From contig JANWWM010000061.1 of the NCBI GenBank assembly GCA_025055975.1, positions 1 through 64,000 of the forward strand: a DNA stretch of 64,000 nucleotides, given 5' to 3'. Positions 51,381-60,972 of the stretch are shown here, piece after piece. Position numbers and translations under genes: made by a program. The notes beneath the pieces are model-generated. The model worked only from the letters and a program-made list of their open reading frames with translations, was not told the DNA's origin and made no database searches. Every line of letters begins with the position of its first letter. Positions within the stretch are counted from its first letter, which is position 1. This DNA is from Chloroherpetonaceae bacterium (GTDB lineage Bacteria > Bacteroidota > Chlorobiia > Chlorobiales > Thermochlorobacteraceae).

Positions 51381-52496
51381 ATGGCGGGCGAGCGCGAGCG
51401 CCTGTCGTTCAGCGCGATGGTTTTTCGACCGATGGATTTCAACAAGTCGCCGCTCAAAAAGAAAGACATCACCGTCGCCGATTTTTTCAACGCCCTCACG
51501 GAGCGGCTTGGCGTGCCGTTGGAACGCTTGAACCACGCGCCCATGACGCGCAAAATCGTCGAGCGCGACATTCATCGCCCCGGACTCGCCCTCGCGGGCT
51601 TCACCAATCTTTTCACCTATCAGCGCGTTCAGATTTTGGGCAACACCGAATCGCGCTTTCTCAATCAACTCCCGCCCGAAAAGCGCAAGGAAGCCTTCGC
51701 CAACATCACGTCCTACAAAATCCCTTGCGTTTGCGTTACCGATAGCAACGAGTTCGTTCCCGAACTGTTGGAGATGGCGACCAAAGCCAAAATCCCCGTT
51801 TTTCGCACCACGCTCTCGACGACGAAGTTCATCTACATCGTGACGGACTTCCTCGATGACCAATTCGCGCCGTATCAGATTTTTCACGGCTCAATGGTCG
51901 ATGTGTATGGAATTGGGATTTTCTTCGCGGGGCGAAGCGGCATCGGCAAATCCGAGGTCGCGTTGGACTTGGTCGAGCGCGGACATCGTCTCGTCGCCGA
52001 CGACGCGGTCGTCATCACGCGCAAAGGCGAATCGGTCTTGATGGCGAGCGGCACGGATACGATTGGGCACTTTATGGAAATTCGCGGCTTGGGCATCATC
52101 GATGTCGAAGCCATCTTCGGCGTGCGCGCCGTGCGATACCAAAAGCGCGTCGAAATCGTCGTCGAACTCTTGGAATGGGACAACGAAACCGAATACGACC
52201 GCACGGGACTTGAACCAAAAACCGTCGAAATTCTCGGCGTGCCGATTCAGCACGTTCGACTGCCGATTTATCCGGGCAAAAACATCACCGTGATTGCGGA
52301 AGTAATCGCGCTGAACTATCTTCTCAAACATTACGGCTACGACGCGGCGCAAGAAATGGATAAGCGCATACGCGACAAAATCGCTTCAAATTCCAAGCGC
52401 GGCAAAAAACGACGCTCGACGCGCAACGGCGAGAAAAAACGACGCAACCATTTCAACGACCGCGCCATCGACTACTTCGAACACGACTTCGAGTGA
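51381..52496 (+). CDS. hprK: HPr kinase/phosphorylase
   Basis: HprK phosphorylates or dephosphorylates a serine of HPr in response to metabolites. The 371-residue protein has the N-terminal DRTGG-like domain and a kinase core with P-loop GRSGIGKSEVALDL (about residues 187-200). The catalytic HRLVADDAV and the signature EIRGLGIIDVEAIFG also fit. It is longer than usual because of a short N-terminal extension (later ATGs at 51417 and 51432 are possible) and a C-terminal basic tail (SKRGKKRRSTRNGEKKRR, then an acidic end). No HPr or PTS gene is nearby. Confidence 0.92.
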   Translation: MAGERERLSFSAMVFRPMDFNKSPLKKKDITVADFFNALTERLGVPLERLNHAPMTRKIVERDIHRPGLALAGFTNLFTYQRVQILGNTESRFLNQLPPEKRKEAFANITSYKIPCVCVTDSNEFVPELLEMATKAKIPVFRTTLSTTKFIYIVTDFLDDQFAPYQIFHGSMVDVYGIGIFFAGRSGIGKSEVALDLVERGHRLVADDAVVITRKGESVLMASGTDTIGHFMEIRGLGIIDVEAIFGVRAVRYQKRVEIVVELLEWDNETEYDRTGLEPKTVEILGVPIQHVRLPIYPGKNITVIAEVIALNYLLKHYGYDAAQEMDKRIRDKIASNSKRGKKRRSTRNGEKKRRNHFNDRAIDYFEHDFE

Positions 52497-52522
52497 ATCT
52501 GAACCACAAAAACCATCGAGTT

Positions 52523-54262
52523 ATGACCGTCAAAACTCTCTTCGCATGCCTTGCGGCGCTGACGCTTCTGGCAACCGCCAGTTGCAAAAAGAAAGATGGC
52601 GGAGAACAAGCCCAAACGAATAATCCGTTAGCCACCACGCTCGTGCTTGCCGACCGAAGCGATGTCGATAACTTCAATCCCGTCATCAGCTCCACCGTCC
52701 CCGGCGGCAACGCGATTTCAATGATTTATCCCTCGCTGTTGGGCGGCACGTTCGATACCGCCAATGGCTACCTCGTCTATGAACCCGCCGTCGCAAAAAG
52801 TTGGACGATCGCGCCCGACTTCAAATCCATCACCTACAACTTGCGCGGCGACGTCAAATGGACGGACGGAACGCCCCTGACCTCGCGCGACTTCAAGTTC
52901 TCTTACGAACTCTACGGAGATCCCATCATCGCCAGCGCAAGACAAGACTACCTTGAAGACCTCGTCAAACTGCGCGGCAAAGACGGCAAACCCACCGAGC
53001 AAGTCGACTTCGACAAAGCTATTCTCGCGCCCAACGACACGACGCTCATCTTCAACTTCGAAAAACCCCTCGCCAAATCGGTCATTGAGTTTAAGACCAG
53101 TCTTACGCCCGTGCCAAAGCACGTGTGGGAAAAGGTCGACCGCAAAGAGTTCCGCACGCACGAATTGAACTCCAACCCGACGGTAAGTTGCGGTCCGTTC
53201 AAGTTCAAGGAGTGGAAGCGTCAGCAGGAATTCACCGTCGTCTCGAATCCCGATTTCAACGTGCCTGCGCCCGCCAAAATCCCAACGGTTACGATGCGCG
53301 TCATTCCCGACTACACCGTGCAACTCACGCAGCTCAAAACGGGCGCGATCGACGTGATGGACGGCATCAAGCCCGAAGACGCCATCAAAATCGAGAAGGA
53401 AAATCCCGACATCGACATCAAAATCGTCAAGTATCGCACGTATTCTTACCTGATGCTCTCGAACATCGATTGCGAAGCCTATCAAAACGGCAAGCAAATC
53501 AAGCCGCACCCGCTTTTCGGCACGAAGAAAACGCGCCTTGCCATCGCAATGGCTATCGATCGCGAGCGCATCTTGGACGGCTACTACTTCGGCAAATACG
53601 CCGAAATCATGACCTCGCCCATTTCGCCCGCGTTCAAGTGGGCGTTCAATGGCGACATCAAACCATACCCCTACGATATGAAACGCGCCAAAGAACTGCT
53701 CGCCGAAGACGGCTGGAAAATGGGAAGCGACGGCATCTTGGAACGCAACGGCAAGAAGTTTTCCTTTACGCTCGTCATCTCCAAAGGCGCGACCGCCTCC
53801 GAGTATATGTCGCCCATCATTCAACAAAGCCTCAAAGAGCTTGGGATTGACTGCAAAATCGAAACGATGGAGTTCAACACCTTCGTCGAAAAAGGGCGCA
53901 AACACGCCTTGGACGCTTCGCTCAACGGGCTTTCCATCGGACTTGAAATCGACCTGATGCCCACGTTTGGAAGCGACCTCGACAAAGCCGCCTTCAACTC
54001 GGCGGGCTATGTCAACAAGCGCGTCGATGAACTCAACAAGTTGGGTCAAGCCAAACTCACGCGCGAAGAAGCCGCGCCGTATTGGAAGGAGTTTCAGAAA
54101 ATTTTCCACGACGACGTGCCCTTCGTGCCGCTCTTTTGGGGCAGTCGAATCGTTGGCTTTAACAAGCGCGTCATCGGCGAAAAGCCCGACATTTTGTCGA
54201 TTTATACCGACCTCGATAAATGGACGCTCTCGACAATGCCCGCGCATGCGGAGTTGAAATAG
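52523..54262 (+). CDS. Peptide/nickel-type ABC transporter substrate-binding lipoprotein
   Basis: Starting at ATG 52523 gives 579 residues with a lipoprotein signal (residues 1-21, LATASC lipobox, Cys21). The SBP_bac_5 fold of DppA/OppA follows: EPAVAKSWTIAPDFKSIT, LRGDVKWTDGTPLTSRDFKF, and RLAIAMAIDRERILDGYY further on. It should capture oligopeptides or related solutes outside the inner membrane and deliver them to the permease encoded 295 bp downstream. The ligand cannot be read. Length is typical. Confidence 0.9.
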   Translation: MTVKTLFACLAALTLLATASCKKKDGGEQAQTNNPLATTLVLADRSDVDNFNPVISSTVPGGNAISMIYPSLLGGTFDTANGYLVYEPAVAKSWTIAPDFKSITYNLRGDVKWTDGTPLTSRDFKFSYELYGDPIIASARQDYLEDLVKLRGKDGKPTEQVDFDKAILAPNDTTLIFNFEKPLAKSVIEFKTSLTPVPKHVWEKVDRKEFRTHELNSNPTVSCGPFKFKEWKRQQEFTVVSNPDFNVPAPAKIPTVTMRVIPDYTVQLTQLKTGAIDVMDGIKPEDAIKIEKENPDIDIKIVKYRTYSYLMLSNIDCEAYQNGKQIKPHPLFGTKKTRLAIAMAIDRERILDGYYFGKYAEIMTSPISPAFKWAFNGDIKPYPYDMKRAKELLAEDGWKMGSDGILERNGKKFSFTLVISKGATASEYMSPIIQQSLKELGIDCKIETMEFNTFVEKGRKHALDASLNGLSIGLEIDLMPTFGSDLDKAAFNSAGYVNKRVDELNKLGQAKLTREEAAPYWKEFQKIFHDDVPFVPLFWGSRIVGFNKRVIGEKPDILSIYTDLDKWTLSTMPAHAELK

Positions 54263-54557
54263 CCTTCGTCGCCCGAAAGAAAAAACGAAACGAGAGTTCA
54301 TTCGCATCTTCGCGGATTTCTCGCTGAACGCTCGGAATGACAGAGCGAAAACGCTTGATGCGGTCATTCTGAACGGAGCGCCGCGAAGCGAAGAGCCACG
54401 TTAGAGAAGCAAAGGCGTTCAATTCGCAATTGACGATTCGCAATTCGCATATTTTTGCGGATTTTTCGATGGCGCTCGGAACGCAAAGGCGCAACGATGG
54501 CGACGACTTGCGCGAATGAGCGACGATTTCATCAACAACGCTAACGCTTGAACGGAG
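54263..54557. repeat. Spacer with inverted GAATGAC repeats and degenerate AATTCGCAATT repeats
   Basis: No gene is visible in these 295 bp between the binding protein and permease genes. GAATGAC (54335-54341) and GTCATTC (54363-54369) form an inverted pair extended by GCTC/GAnCG and GAAGCGAAGAG sequences. This is the pattern of short dispersed palindromic elements common in Bacteroidota and relatives. Further on, AATTCGCAATT (54421-54431) is partly repeated at about 54436-54449. Confidence 0.55.
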
Positions 54558-55523
54558 ATGTTCAGTTACGTGCTTCGGCGGATTTTAGCCGCGATTCCGC
54601 TCATTTTCGGCGTTTTGACGCTGACCTTCTTCATCATTCGCCTGGCGCCGGGCGATCCCGCGTCGTTTTTCATTCAACCCGGCGTGTCGCCAAAAGTGGC
54701 TGAGCAAATGCGCGAACAATATGGCTTGAACGATCCTCTGCTCGTGCAGTATGTCAAGTGGCTTGGGAATGTGTTGCAAGGCGATTTCGGGCGCAGTTTC
54801 AGCCGTCATCGTCCCGTTTTTGAGGTGATTCTCGAAGCCGTGCCGATTACGCTCACGCTGGCGGTGATTGGGATTGCGATGGAGTTCATTTTCGGCATTT
54901 TGCTTGGCGTGATTTCCGCCGTCAAGCAAGGCACGCTGCTCGACCGCTCGCTTACGGTGGGCGCGCTCGTCATTTACTCGATGCCTGAATTTTGGCTCTC
55001 GTTGATGCTCATCATCGTCTTTTCGCTCAAACTGGGGTGGTTTCCCGCGTCGAATCTCAACAGCGTGGGCGCGGATTCGCTGGACACGTTTGACTATCTC
55101 TTGGATCGATTGCATCACCTCGTTTTGCCGATTTTCGTGCTCAGTTTGGGCGGCACGGCGGGGCTGGCGCGCTACGTGCGCGGACAGATGCTCGAGGTGA
55201 TTCGGCAAGATTACATTCGCACGGCGCGCGCGAAGGGATTGAGCGAAAGGGTCGTCATTTTCAAGCACGCCTTGCGCAACGCGCTCTTGCCCGTGGTTAC
55301 GATTCTTGGCGCGTCGCTTCCCGCTTTGTTTAGCGGCGCGCTTTTCATCGAGGTGATTTTTGCGATTCCAGGAATGGGGCGCATCACCGTCGATGCCATC
55401 TTCTCGCGCGATTATCCGCTCATCATCGCCAACACGTTCATTTCGGGAACTCTTATCGTGCTTGGAAACTTGCTTGCCGACGTGCTCTACGCGGTGGTCG
55501 ATCCAAGAATCAAACTCAACTGA
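54558..55523 (+). CDS. ABC transporter permease, DppB/OppB type
   Basis: The 321-residue membrane protein has six hydrophobic segments. The DppB N-terminal hallmark (YVLRRILAAIPLIFGVLTLT ... RLAPGDPA) and the LNDPLLVQYVKWLGN segment are present. The EAA loop that docks the ATPase is YIRTARAKGLSERVVIFKHA. It should form one half of the peptide channel. Its natural partners, DppC and the ATPases, are not encoded here, because the next gene is ccmC 1 bp downstream. The transporter is therefore incomplete in this window and parts must lie elsewhere. Confidence 0.92.
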   Translation: MFSYVLRRILAAIPLIFGVLTLTFFIIRLAPGDPASFFIQPGVSPKVAEQMREQYGLNDPLLVQYVKWLGNVLQGDFGRSFSRHRPVFEVILEAVPITLTLAVIGIAMEFIFGILLGVISAVKQGTLLDRSLTVGALVIYSMPEFWLSLMLIIVFSLKLGWFPASNLNSVGADSLDTFDYLLDRLHHLVLPIFVLSLGGTAGLARYVRGQMLEVIRQDYIRTARAKGLSERVVIFKHALRNALLPVVTILGASLPALFSGALFIEVIFAIPGMGRITVDAIFSRDYPLIIANTFISGTLIVLGNLLADVLYAVVDPRIKLN

Positions 55524-55524
55524 A

Positions 55525-56223
55525 ATGCGACGGAAACTTCCGTTCCAAATCGGCTTGTATGCGTGGATTTCGGGCGTAATCGCTTTTGCGATTCTCTCGC
55601 CAAACAAGGTGGGAATGTTGGCGGAGACGACGAAGAACATCTACTTCCACGTGCCGATGGCGACAACGGCGGTCGTGGCGTTTTTCACGTCGCTCTGGCA
55701 CGGGGCGCGCTATCTCAAAACGCGCGACTTGGAATGCGATATGAAGGCGGAAGCCGCGTCGGGATTGGGATTTTTGTTCAATCTTCTGGCGATGATTACG
55801 GGCGCGATTTGGGCGAAAGTCACTTGGGGCGCGTTTTGGCACTGGGATCCGCGACAGACGACGATTTTCCTCGTTTTCGTGATGTATTCCGCCTATTTCG
55901 CTTTGCGCAACGCGGTCGACTCGGCGGAAAAACGCGCGACGCTTTCGAGCGTGTATAGCATTTTCTCGTTTCCCGCGTTGATATTCCTCTATTTTGTTTT
56001 GCCGCGCTTGGTGCCAGGCTTGCATCCGGGGTCGCCCGAAGGGGGCGAAGCGGGCATCAATCCCGCCGTGTCTTCGACGACCGACCCGATGATTCGCGGC
56101 GTGCTCTACGCTTCCATCGCGGGCTTCGTCGCGCTGTTCTTTTGGCTGCACGATTTGCGCTCGCGCCAGATGAAACTCGCCGAAAAACTCGCCGTCCTCT
56201 CCGCCGACGCATCGCTCCAATGA
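55525..56223 (+). CDS. ccmC: Cytochrome c biogenesis heme-handling protein CcmC
   Basis: The 232-residue protein starts at ATG 55525 and has six membrane helices. The tryptophan-rich heme-binding loop reads WGAFWHWDPRQT (residues 101-112). The two axial-ligand histidines of the family fit His42 (NIYFHVPMA) and His167 (GLHPGS). CcmC loads heme onto CcmE for attachment to c-type cytochromes. No other ccm genes adjoin. It follows the ABC permease by 1 bp and overlaps the next start by 4 bp. Confidence 0.9.
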   Translation: MRRKLPFQIGLYAWISGVIAFAILSPNKVGMLAETTKNIYFHVPMATTAVVAFFTSLWHGARYLKTRDLECDMKAEAASGLGFLFNLLAMITGAIWAKVTWGAFWHWDPRQTTIFLVFVMYSAYFALRNAVDSAEKRATLSSVYSIFSFPALIFLYFVLPRLVPGLHPGSPEGGEAGINPAVSSTTDPMIRGVLYASIAGFVALFFWLHDLRSRQMKLAEKLAVLSADASLQ

Positions 56224-56915
56224 CGCTCGACGCGCTCAAACGTCGCCTCGCCCAAGAGTATCCGCTCGCCGAAGCCACCTACGAAGTCGCGGGCTTTTCG
56301 CTCGTTCTAACGAGCGTGGCGGATAGTTACGCTTTGCTCGATCGCCTCTCGCCCGAAGAGTTCCTCAAAGACGAGCAAATGCCGTATTGGGCGGAAATTT
56401 GGCCCTCGTCCTTCGTTTTGTCGGAGCATCTCGTTGGCGAGGTCGGCGTTGAAGGAAAACGATGCGTGGAACTGGGCGCGGGCGTGGGCGCCGTGAGCGT
56501 CGCGCTGCGCAAGGCGGGCGCGAGCGTGCTGGCGACGGACTACTCGACCGAAGCGCTCGAGTTCATTCGCGCCAACGCGCTCCAAAACGGCATCGCGCTC
56601 GATGACGAGTTTCAAACGATGCGCTTGGATTGGCGCGACGCGCGACTTTCCGAAAAATTCGATGTCGTCTGCGCCGCCGACGTGCTCTACGAAAGGCGCC
56701 ACTTGCTTCCGATTCTGCTCGCCATCGATAAACTCTTGAAGCCCGACGGCGCGGCATTCGTCGCCGACCCGCGTCGCCAAATCGCCAAAGGGTTTTTGGC
56801 GCTTGCCGAAGAAAATCAATTCGTCGTCGAAACCCATTCGCGCCCAATCGTCTTCGGCAAAAAGGCGATGGAAGTCGATATTTACGCGCTCAAAAAACGC
56901 GCCGCAGACGAATGA
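56220..56915 (+). CDS. SAM-dependent methyltransferase, METTL/lysine methyltransferase-like
   Basis: The ATG overlaps the ccmC stop and gives 231 residues. The sequence MPYWAEIWPSSFVLSEHL, followed by motif I CVELGAGVGAVS and the later VVCAADVLYERRHL, is the Methyltransf_16 pattern shared by protein-lysine and nicotinamide N-methyltransferase-like enzymes. The post-motif YERR differs from the DxxY of eukaryotic METTL proteins in detail. Its target is unknown. It sits between ccmC and hemW, so a link to protein or cofactor maturation is possible but unproven. Confidence 0.82.
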   Translation: MTLDALKRRLAQEYPLAEATYEVAGFSLVLTSVADSYALLDRLSPEEFLKDEQMPYWAEIWPSSFVLSEHLVGEVGVEGKRCVELGAGVGAVSVALRKAGASVLATDYSTEALEFIRANALQNGIALDDEFQTMRLDWRDARLSEKFDVVCAADVLYERRHLLPILLAIDKLLKPDGAAFVADPRRQIAKGFLALAEENQFVVETHSRPIVFGKKAMEVDIYALKKRAADE

Positions 56916-56924
56916 TCGCTTGAA

Positions 56925-58133
56925 ATGGCAGGGCTGTATTTCCACGTTCCGTTTTGTCGCCGCCGATGTTGCTACTGCGATTTTTACTTCGTCACCAACG
57001 ACGCGCTCATCGAGCGATTTCTCGTCGCGCTCGAAGCGGAAGTCGTCGGGCGAGCCTCGCTTTTCGAGAGCGAAATCGTCTCGACGATTTACTTTGGCGG
57101 CGGCACGCCATCTATGCTGTCGGGCAAGCAGATTGAACGAATCCTCTCGCTCGTTGAGAAGACGTTTCGTCTCGATTCCGACCTTGAAATCACGCTGGAA
57201 GCCAATCCCGAAGATTTGAGCGACGAGGCGTTGCGAGAATTTTCGCAAGCGGGCGTTAGCCGTTTGAGCGTTGGAGTTCAATCGTTTGACGAGCGCAAGC
57301 TGCGCGCGCTGTCGCGCGAACACTCGGCGAGCCAAAGCCGCGATGGCATCGAGCGCGCGCATCGTTGGTTTCGGAACGTCGGTCTCGATTTGATCTTCGG
57401 CGCGGAAGGCGAAACGCTCTCGGATTGGCGGCGCGACCTTGAAACCGCCATCGAACTTTCGCCCGAACACGTTTCCGCTTACTCGCTCACCGTTGAGCCG
57501 CTCACGCCGCTCGCCAAGCTCATCGCGCGCGGCAAACGACAACCGCCGAGCGACGCGCTTCAAACCGAAATGTTTCTGCAAGCGATAGAGATTCTGGAAG
57601 CAAGCGGCTACGAGCATTACGAGGTCTCCAACTACGCCAAGCCGAACTTCCGCTCGCGCCACAACTCGTCGTATTGGGACAGAACGCCGTATTTGGGCTT
57701 CGGACCCTCGGCGCATTCGTTCTTTTGCGAGAACGGCGACGAAATCCGAACCGCCAACGCTCGAAGCCTGCGACGCTATTTGGAAAATCCGCTTGCGAGC
57801 CAAGATTTCCGCGAAACGCTTTCCGACCTCGACCAGTTCAACGAACTCGTTTTGCTCTCGCTGCGAAGGCGCGAGGGACTTTCGCTGAAACAATTGCGGA
57901 AAAGTTTTAACTTTGCCGCCTCGCATTTGAATGCGCTTGCGCCAACGATTTTGAACTTTCAGAGAGACGGTCTCATCGCGACGACGGACGACGCGACGCT
58001 GAAACTCACGCCGAAAGGCTTTGCGGTCGCCGATTCGATCGCCGAAGCGTTTTTCGTCTCGAAACGAGCGACGCTCGAAAGCGACGACGGCAATCCGCAA
58101 CGAACCTTGTCAAAAGCAAACGGACAACCTTAA
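56925..58133 (+). CDS. hemW: Radical SAM heme chaperone HemW
   Basis: HemW binds heme and hands it to respiratory proteins. Older annotations call it an oxygen-independent coproporphyrinogen oxidase. The 402-residue protein has the radical SAM CxxxCxxC at Cys11, Cys15 and Cys18 (FHVPFCRRRCCYCDF), then the GGGTPS motif (STIYFGGGTPSML) and SVGVQSFDERKL. The short N-terminus before the cysteines and the final HTH-like region (LRKSFNFAASHL) match HemW rather than HemN. It lies in a run with ccmC and a methyltransferase. Confidence 0.93.
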   Translation: MAGLYFHVPFCRRRCCYCDFYFVTNDALIERFLVALEAEVVGRASLFESEIVSTIYFGGGTPSMLSGKQIERILSLVEKTFRLDSDLEITLEANPEDLSDEALREFSQAGVSRLSVGVQSFDERKLRALSREHSASQSRDGIERAHRWFRNVGLDLIFGAEGETLSDWRRDLETAIELSPEHVSAYSLTVEPLTPLAKLIARGKRQPPSDALQTEMFLQAIEILEASGYEHYEVSNYAKPNFRSRHNSSYWDRTPYLGFGPSAHSFFCENGDEIRTANARSLRRYLENPLASQDFRETLSDLDQFNELVLLSLRRREGLSLKQLRKSFNFAASHLNALAPTILNFQRDGLIATTDDATLKLTPKGFAVADSIAEAFFVSKRATLESDDGNPQRTLSKANGQP

Positions 58134-58137
58134 CTCC

Positions 58138-60960
58138 ATGCCAACGCATAACCGCCTTAACGCTTATCTCGCCTTCGCGGTCTTCATCGTTTCGGAAATC
58201 GTCTATGTTCTCACGATGGCGCCGACGTTCTCGTTTTGGGATTGCGGCGAGTTCGTTGCCGTCGCCTACACGCTGGGCGTGCCGCATCCGCCGGGCACGC
58301 CGATTTTCACGACGCTGGGGCGGCTCTTCACGATGATTCCCTTTGGCGACATCGGGGCGCGCGTCAATTTCATCAGCACGCTGTTCAGCGCGCTGACCGT
58401 GATGATTACCTACCTCGTCATCATTCGCTTCATTCGCATCTATCGGCAAACAAGCCCCGACAAGTGGTCGCTTCCCGAAAAAATCTCGGCGTATTCGGCG
58501 GGCGTGATTGGCGCGTTTGCGCTCGCGTTCTCGGATAGTTTTTGGTTCAACGCCGTCGAAGCCGAAGTCTATGCGATGTCAATGTTCTTCAACTCGGTGG
58601 TCGTGTGGCTGATTTTGAAGTGGCACGAAGTCGCCGATGAAGAAGGCAACGAGAAGTGGCTCTTGCTCATCGCCTACGCCTTTGGGTTGGCGCTCGGCGT
58701 GCATCTGCAAGCGCTCTTGGCGTTCTTTGCGATCGCGATGGTTTATTACTACAAGCGCTACGAGGTTACCTTGGAAAGTTTTGCGATGCTGGTCGTGATT
58801 TCGTCGGCGATGTTTCTCGTCATTTATCCAGGCGTCGTCAAAGGCTTGCCCGCGATGATGCGCGATTACGGACTTTGGACGATTTTCGCGCTCGTCGCGG
58901 GTTTGATTTACGCCGTCTATCACACGCATCAAAGGAAGCTTCGACTCTGGAATCTCGCCGCCGTCTCGCTCTTGCTCATCATCATCGGGTATAGTTCTTT
59001 CACGATCATTTATTTGCGCTCCAAGACCAATCCGCCCATCAACGAAAACGCCCCCAACACGATGGAAAAACTCTACTCCTACCTCAACCGCGAGCAATAC
59101 GGCGACTACCCGATTTTCAAGCGTCGTTGGTCGCAAGACCCGCAACATCAAGAGAACTACAAGAAGTATTCGAGCGATTTGGATTTCTTCTTGAAGTATC
59201 AAGTAACGCACCTGTATTTGCGCTATTTCGGCTGGCAATTCATCGGGCGCTACGGCGACGTGCAAGACGACGGGATTGACTTCTCGAAGTTCTGGGGGAT
59301 TCCGTTTGGGATTGGCTTGTTCGGAATGCTGTATCATTTCAGGCGGCAGTGGAACATGGCTCTCGTGGTGCTGGCGTTGCTCTTGCTTACGGGCGTGTTC
59401 ATCAACATCTACGCCAACCCGCCCGAACCGCAACCCCGCGAGCGCGACTATGTGTATGTCGGCAGTTTCTTCGCGTTTGCGATTTGGATTGGCATCGGCA
59501 TCGATGGGCTTTTCGAGACGATTCGGGAAAACTTGCGAGAAAATTTGAAAGGCGAAACGCAATTGACGACGGCGACGGTCGGGCTTTGTCTCTTCGGCTT
59601 GATTTTCGTCAACGGCAGAATGTTGCAGGTCAATTACCACTCGCACGATCGAAGCGGCAACTACGCGCCGTGGGATTACGCCTACAACTTGCTCAACAGT
59701 TGCGCCAAAGACGGAATCCTTTTCACCAACGGGGACAACGACACGTTTCCGCTTTGGTATTTGCAGGAAGTCGCGGGCGTGCGGCAAGACGTGCGCGTCG
59801 TCAATCTCTCGCTCGCCAACACCGATTGGTATGTGCGCCAACTCATCTACGAATCGCCCCGTGGCGCGAAGCCAATTAAAATGAACATCTCCGAGCGCGA
59901 ACTCAAAAACTTTGGCTACGAGCCGTGGAGCGCGAAGGTCGTCGAACTGCCCGTGCCGCCAAGCCTCAAAGAAGCCGTCCGCTTCTACGACGCGGGCAAT
60001 AGAACGCCTTTGAACCTCGACTCCAACGCGACGGCGATTCGCAACGCGGTCGATACGATTCGTTGGACGTTCGAGCCTTACATCAGGCTTCAAGGCGGAC
60101 AAGGATACATTCGGGCGCAAGACCGCGTCGTCTATGAAACCATCGTCAACAACTACAAAGACCGTCCCATCTACTTCGCCGTAACCGTGAGCGACAACAA
60201 TCGCATCGGCATCGATAGCTACTTGCGAATGGATGGCTTCGCCTACCGCGTCGTGCCCGTCAAGACCGATAGTTACGGCTACATTGAGCCTGAAATTATG
60301 TGGGACAAATTGATGAACGTGTATCGCTATCGCAACTTGGACGACACGACGGTCTACTACGACGAAAACTCGCGCCGAATGGTCGGCAACTATCGCACGG
60401 TGATGCTTCAACTCGCGCAACGCTACGCCGAAAAGCCCAACGGCGTTTCGACGATTCGGGACGCGGATGGCAACTTGAAATCGGTCTCGAACAAGGAACT
60501 GGCGACGCGCTTGCTCGATAAATCCGTCGCCATTTTGCCCAACGCGCTTCAAGAGATGGATTATCGCCTCGTTCAAGCCATCGTTCAACTCTACTCGAAG
60601 GTCGATGGCAAGGCGCAAATCGCAAGGCTTCTGCCGATTTTGGAAGACGCGGTCGAGCGTCGCTTGCGACTTAACCCGATTGATCTTTCTCCGCGCTATG
60701 CGTTGGCGAGCGCGTATCGCGTCGCTGGCGATTACGACAAAGCCATCGTGATTTTGCAATCGCTCTCGCAACAGTATCCGCAAGATGCGTTCTTGAAACA
60801 AGAATTGGCGGACGCATATCGCTCGGCGGGCAAGGGCGACAAAGCCGACGAGATTATGCGGTCGCTCGCGCCTGAGCCATCGCCCAGCGATTCCGCGAAG
60901 CAAAATCTTCAAAGCGCGGGCGAAGCCAACGGCTCAACTTCCAAGCGCGACAAAAAATAA
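58138..60960 (+). CDS. DUF2723 multi-pass membrane protein with TPR-like C-terminus
   Basis: The 940-residue protein starts at ATG 58138, because an upstream in-frame extension lies inside hemW. It has about 10-12 membrane helices in the first 500 residues. The DUF2723 hallmark (SFWDCGEFVAVAYTLGVPHP, then PGTPIFTTLGRLF) is near residue 30. The family is regarded as GT-C-like glycosyltransferases acting on lipid-linked sugars at the membrane. The soluble C-terminal half ends in TPR-like repeats (about 870-920, LASAYRVAGDYDKAIVILQ). A role in surface protein or lipid glycosylation is inference from the fold. It precedes lpxA by 12 bp. Confidence 0.85.
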   Translation: MPTHNRLNAYLAFAVFIVSEIVYVLTMAPTFSFWDCGEFVAVAYTLGVPHPPGTPIFTTLGRLFTMIPFGDIGARVNFISTLFSALTVMITYLVIIRFIRIYRQTSPDKWSLPEKISAYSAGVIGAFALAFSDSFWFNAVEAEVYAMSMFFNSVVVWLILKWHEVADEEGNEKWLLLIAYAFGLALGVHLQALLAFFAIAMVYYYKRYEVTLESFAMLVVISSAMFLVIYPGVVKGLPAMMRDYGLWTIFALVAGLIYAVYHTHQRKLRLWNLAAVSLLLIIIGYSSFTIIYLRSKTNPPINENAPNTMEKLYSYLNREQYGDYPIFKRRWSQDPQHQENYKKYSSDLDFFLKYQVTHLYLRYFGWQFIGRYGDVQDDGIDFSKFWGIPFGIGLFGMLYHFRRQWNMALVVLALLLLTGVFINIYANPPEPQPRERDYVYVGSFFAFAIWIGIGIDGLFETIRENLRENLKGETQLTTATVGLCLFGLIFVNGRMLQVNYHSHDRSGNYAPWDYAYNLLNSCAKDGILFTNGDNDTFPLWYLQEVAGVRQDVRVVNLSLANTDWYVRQLIYESPRGAKPIKMNISERELKNFGYEPWSAKVVELPVPPSLKEAVRFYDAGNRTPLNLDSNATAIRNAVDTIRWTFEPYIRLQGGQGYIRAQDRVVYETIVNNYKDRPIYFAVTVSDNNRIGIDSYLRMDGFAYRVVPVKTDSYGYIEPEIMWDKLMNVYRYRNLDDTTVYYDENSRRMVGNYRTVMLQLAQRYAEKPNGVSTIRDADGNLKSVSNKELATRLLDKSVAILPNALQEMDYRLVQAIVQLYSKVDGKAQIARLLPILEDAVERRLRLNPIDLSPRYALASAYRVAGDYDKAIVILQSLSQQYPQDAFLKQELADAYRSAGKGDKADEIMRSLAPEPSPSDSAKQNLQSAGEANGSTSKRDKK

Positions 60961-60972
60961 CCCCTGCGACGC

